DNA of 64,000 bases from Micrasema longulum (Eukaryota > Arthropoda > Insecta > Trichoptera > Brachycentridae): the NCBI GenBank assembly GCA_022494885.1, contig JAGVSM010000212.1, forward strand, positions 186,001 to 250,000, read 5' to 3'. Below are positions 63,426-64,000 of this stretch, piece after piece (position 1 is the stretch's first letter; each line of letters begins with the position of its first letter). The position numbers were made by a program, and so were the translations under genes. The notes beneath the pieces were generated by a model. That model was not told the DNA's origin and ran no database searches. It saw nothing but the letters and a program-made list of their open reading frames with translations.

Positions 63426-64000
63426 GAATATGGTTTAGTAAAAATGTTAAGTACAAACAATATTTGTATCAATTGAATTGATAAAATGAAAATAAAAAGT
63501 CCATGCAACATATTAGGGCTGTAGTCGAGTAAAACGCACGCAAAATAAGGAAATCATACGATTTTGCAATTTTAAAATGAAAAATGTTTTTTAAAAATCG
63601 CGCAATAATAAAAAATCATAAATTACATAAAAAACAGTATTTTTTAAAGGTAATTTCTACTAAAAAATATTCTTAAAAGTTTTATACAACTGAAATTAGA
63701 CCCGCAGATTACGCCATTTCAAATTAAAACTAAACTTAAGTACATGGATTCTCATTTAAATACTAAGTATTGAACTAAAATTTGTTGCGATGATTTGAAG
63801 ATAATAAATTGAACAAGAAAGTGGCCGAAGCAAAAGATTAATTATTAGTTTTAAAAAAGAAATACAAGTATTTTAAAACACATAATTTTTTGTGTCATTT
63901 TCCTTTATTTCTACGTAAAATTATGCCTTCGGTAATACTTTGAATAAAAAATTGAAATATTTTAGTTGCAACCCTTTTTTTATAGAATTGTTGTCTTTTT
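63426..64000. other. AT-rich DNA, nothing recognised
   Basis: No gene or shared repeat to the end of the window. Confidence 0.5.

Noticed and set aside
47652..64000. FAM43 upstream coding exon in this window
   Set aside because: I looked on minus for a YLGN..TGWAKG-like segment followed by a donor and saw none; the exon is probably outside.
1..64000. Previously undescribed multi-gene system
   Set aside because: No cluster of linked coding genes exists here; apart from FAM43 the coding traces are single worn fragments of transposons. The most unusual elements are repeat structures, listed as findings.

Overview
The window is AT-rich (by eye about 70% or more) eukaryotic nuclear DNA from an animal, most likely an insect. 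The evidence is one long FAM43-type exon with insect-like wording, and many animal-type transposable elements: non-LTR retrotransposons of RTE, CR1/Jockey and L2 type, Penelope-like elements, tRNA-derived SINEs, and mariner, hAT and foldback DNA elements. The insect order cannot be fixed from this sequence. Nothing resembles a prokaryotic operon, CRISPR array or defence island.

One host gene is clear. The minus strand at 45919-47651 carries the long terminal exon of a FAM43-family (PTB-domain) gene. The first coding exon(s) were not found and probably lie beyond the right edge, so 47652-64000 is likely intron or upstream DNA. A second host-like trace is a decayed THAP-domain segment at 28440-28900.

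Most of the rest is repeats. Families named here for cross-reference: SINE-1 (tRNA-like head, TACCATGCAAGAGGTCTC region, body rich in GAAATATTTATTT), SINE-2 (head GAATCGGGTTGTGG), SINE-3 (head GCGGCCTCCGTGGTG); TIR-D (about 400 bp, core TGACCTGTCATTGGCTGG, at least 14 pieces); TIR-F (about 790 bp, ends CAGTRGCTCAATCAC, three copies); rep-E (CCGACGAAGATACTTTGAAT units); rep-H (CATTGGCCACGCCCCTAATA, three copies); rep-L (AGAAATACAAAACTTTAAAA); LINE-G and LINE-J (3' ends of non-LTR elements).

Layout. 1-8 kb: nested RTE-like and CR1-like tails, LINE-J, TIR-F, TIR-D and SINE copies, then an LTR-like block. 8.5-10 kb: featureless AT-rich DNA. 10.4-18.4 kb: Penelope-like remnants, an RTE reverse-transcriptase fragment, SINEs, and a cluster of four conserved ~50 bp units. 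18.8-22.3 kb: a hAT element with a perfect 8 bp target duplication, then a 45 bp minisatellite. 22.7-25.1 kb: a multi-level nest of transposons. 25.1-27.1 kb: featureless. 27.1-32.7 kb: a TIR element, LINE tails, the THAP remnant, a mariner remnant and a foldback MITE. 34-45 kb: SINEs, a 650 bp TIR element, RTE tails, a 73-74 bp tandem repeat and an inverted Penelope-like pair. 45.9-47.7 kb: the FAM43 exon. 48-64 kb: more repeats, including a third Penelope-like inverted pair, an RTE tail with an intact reading frame, palindromic foldbacks and rep-E arrays.

Apart from FAM43 there is no gene set that works together. The main interest is transposon biology: insertions that can be proved by comparing filled and empty copies inside this window, inverted Penelope-like ends with hammerhead-like cores, and two repeat arrays of unknown origin. 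Assignments are by eye, so family names for the repeats are provisional.
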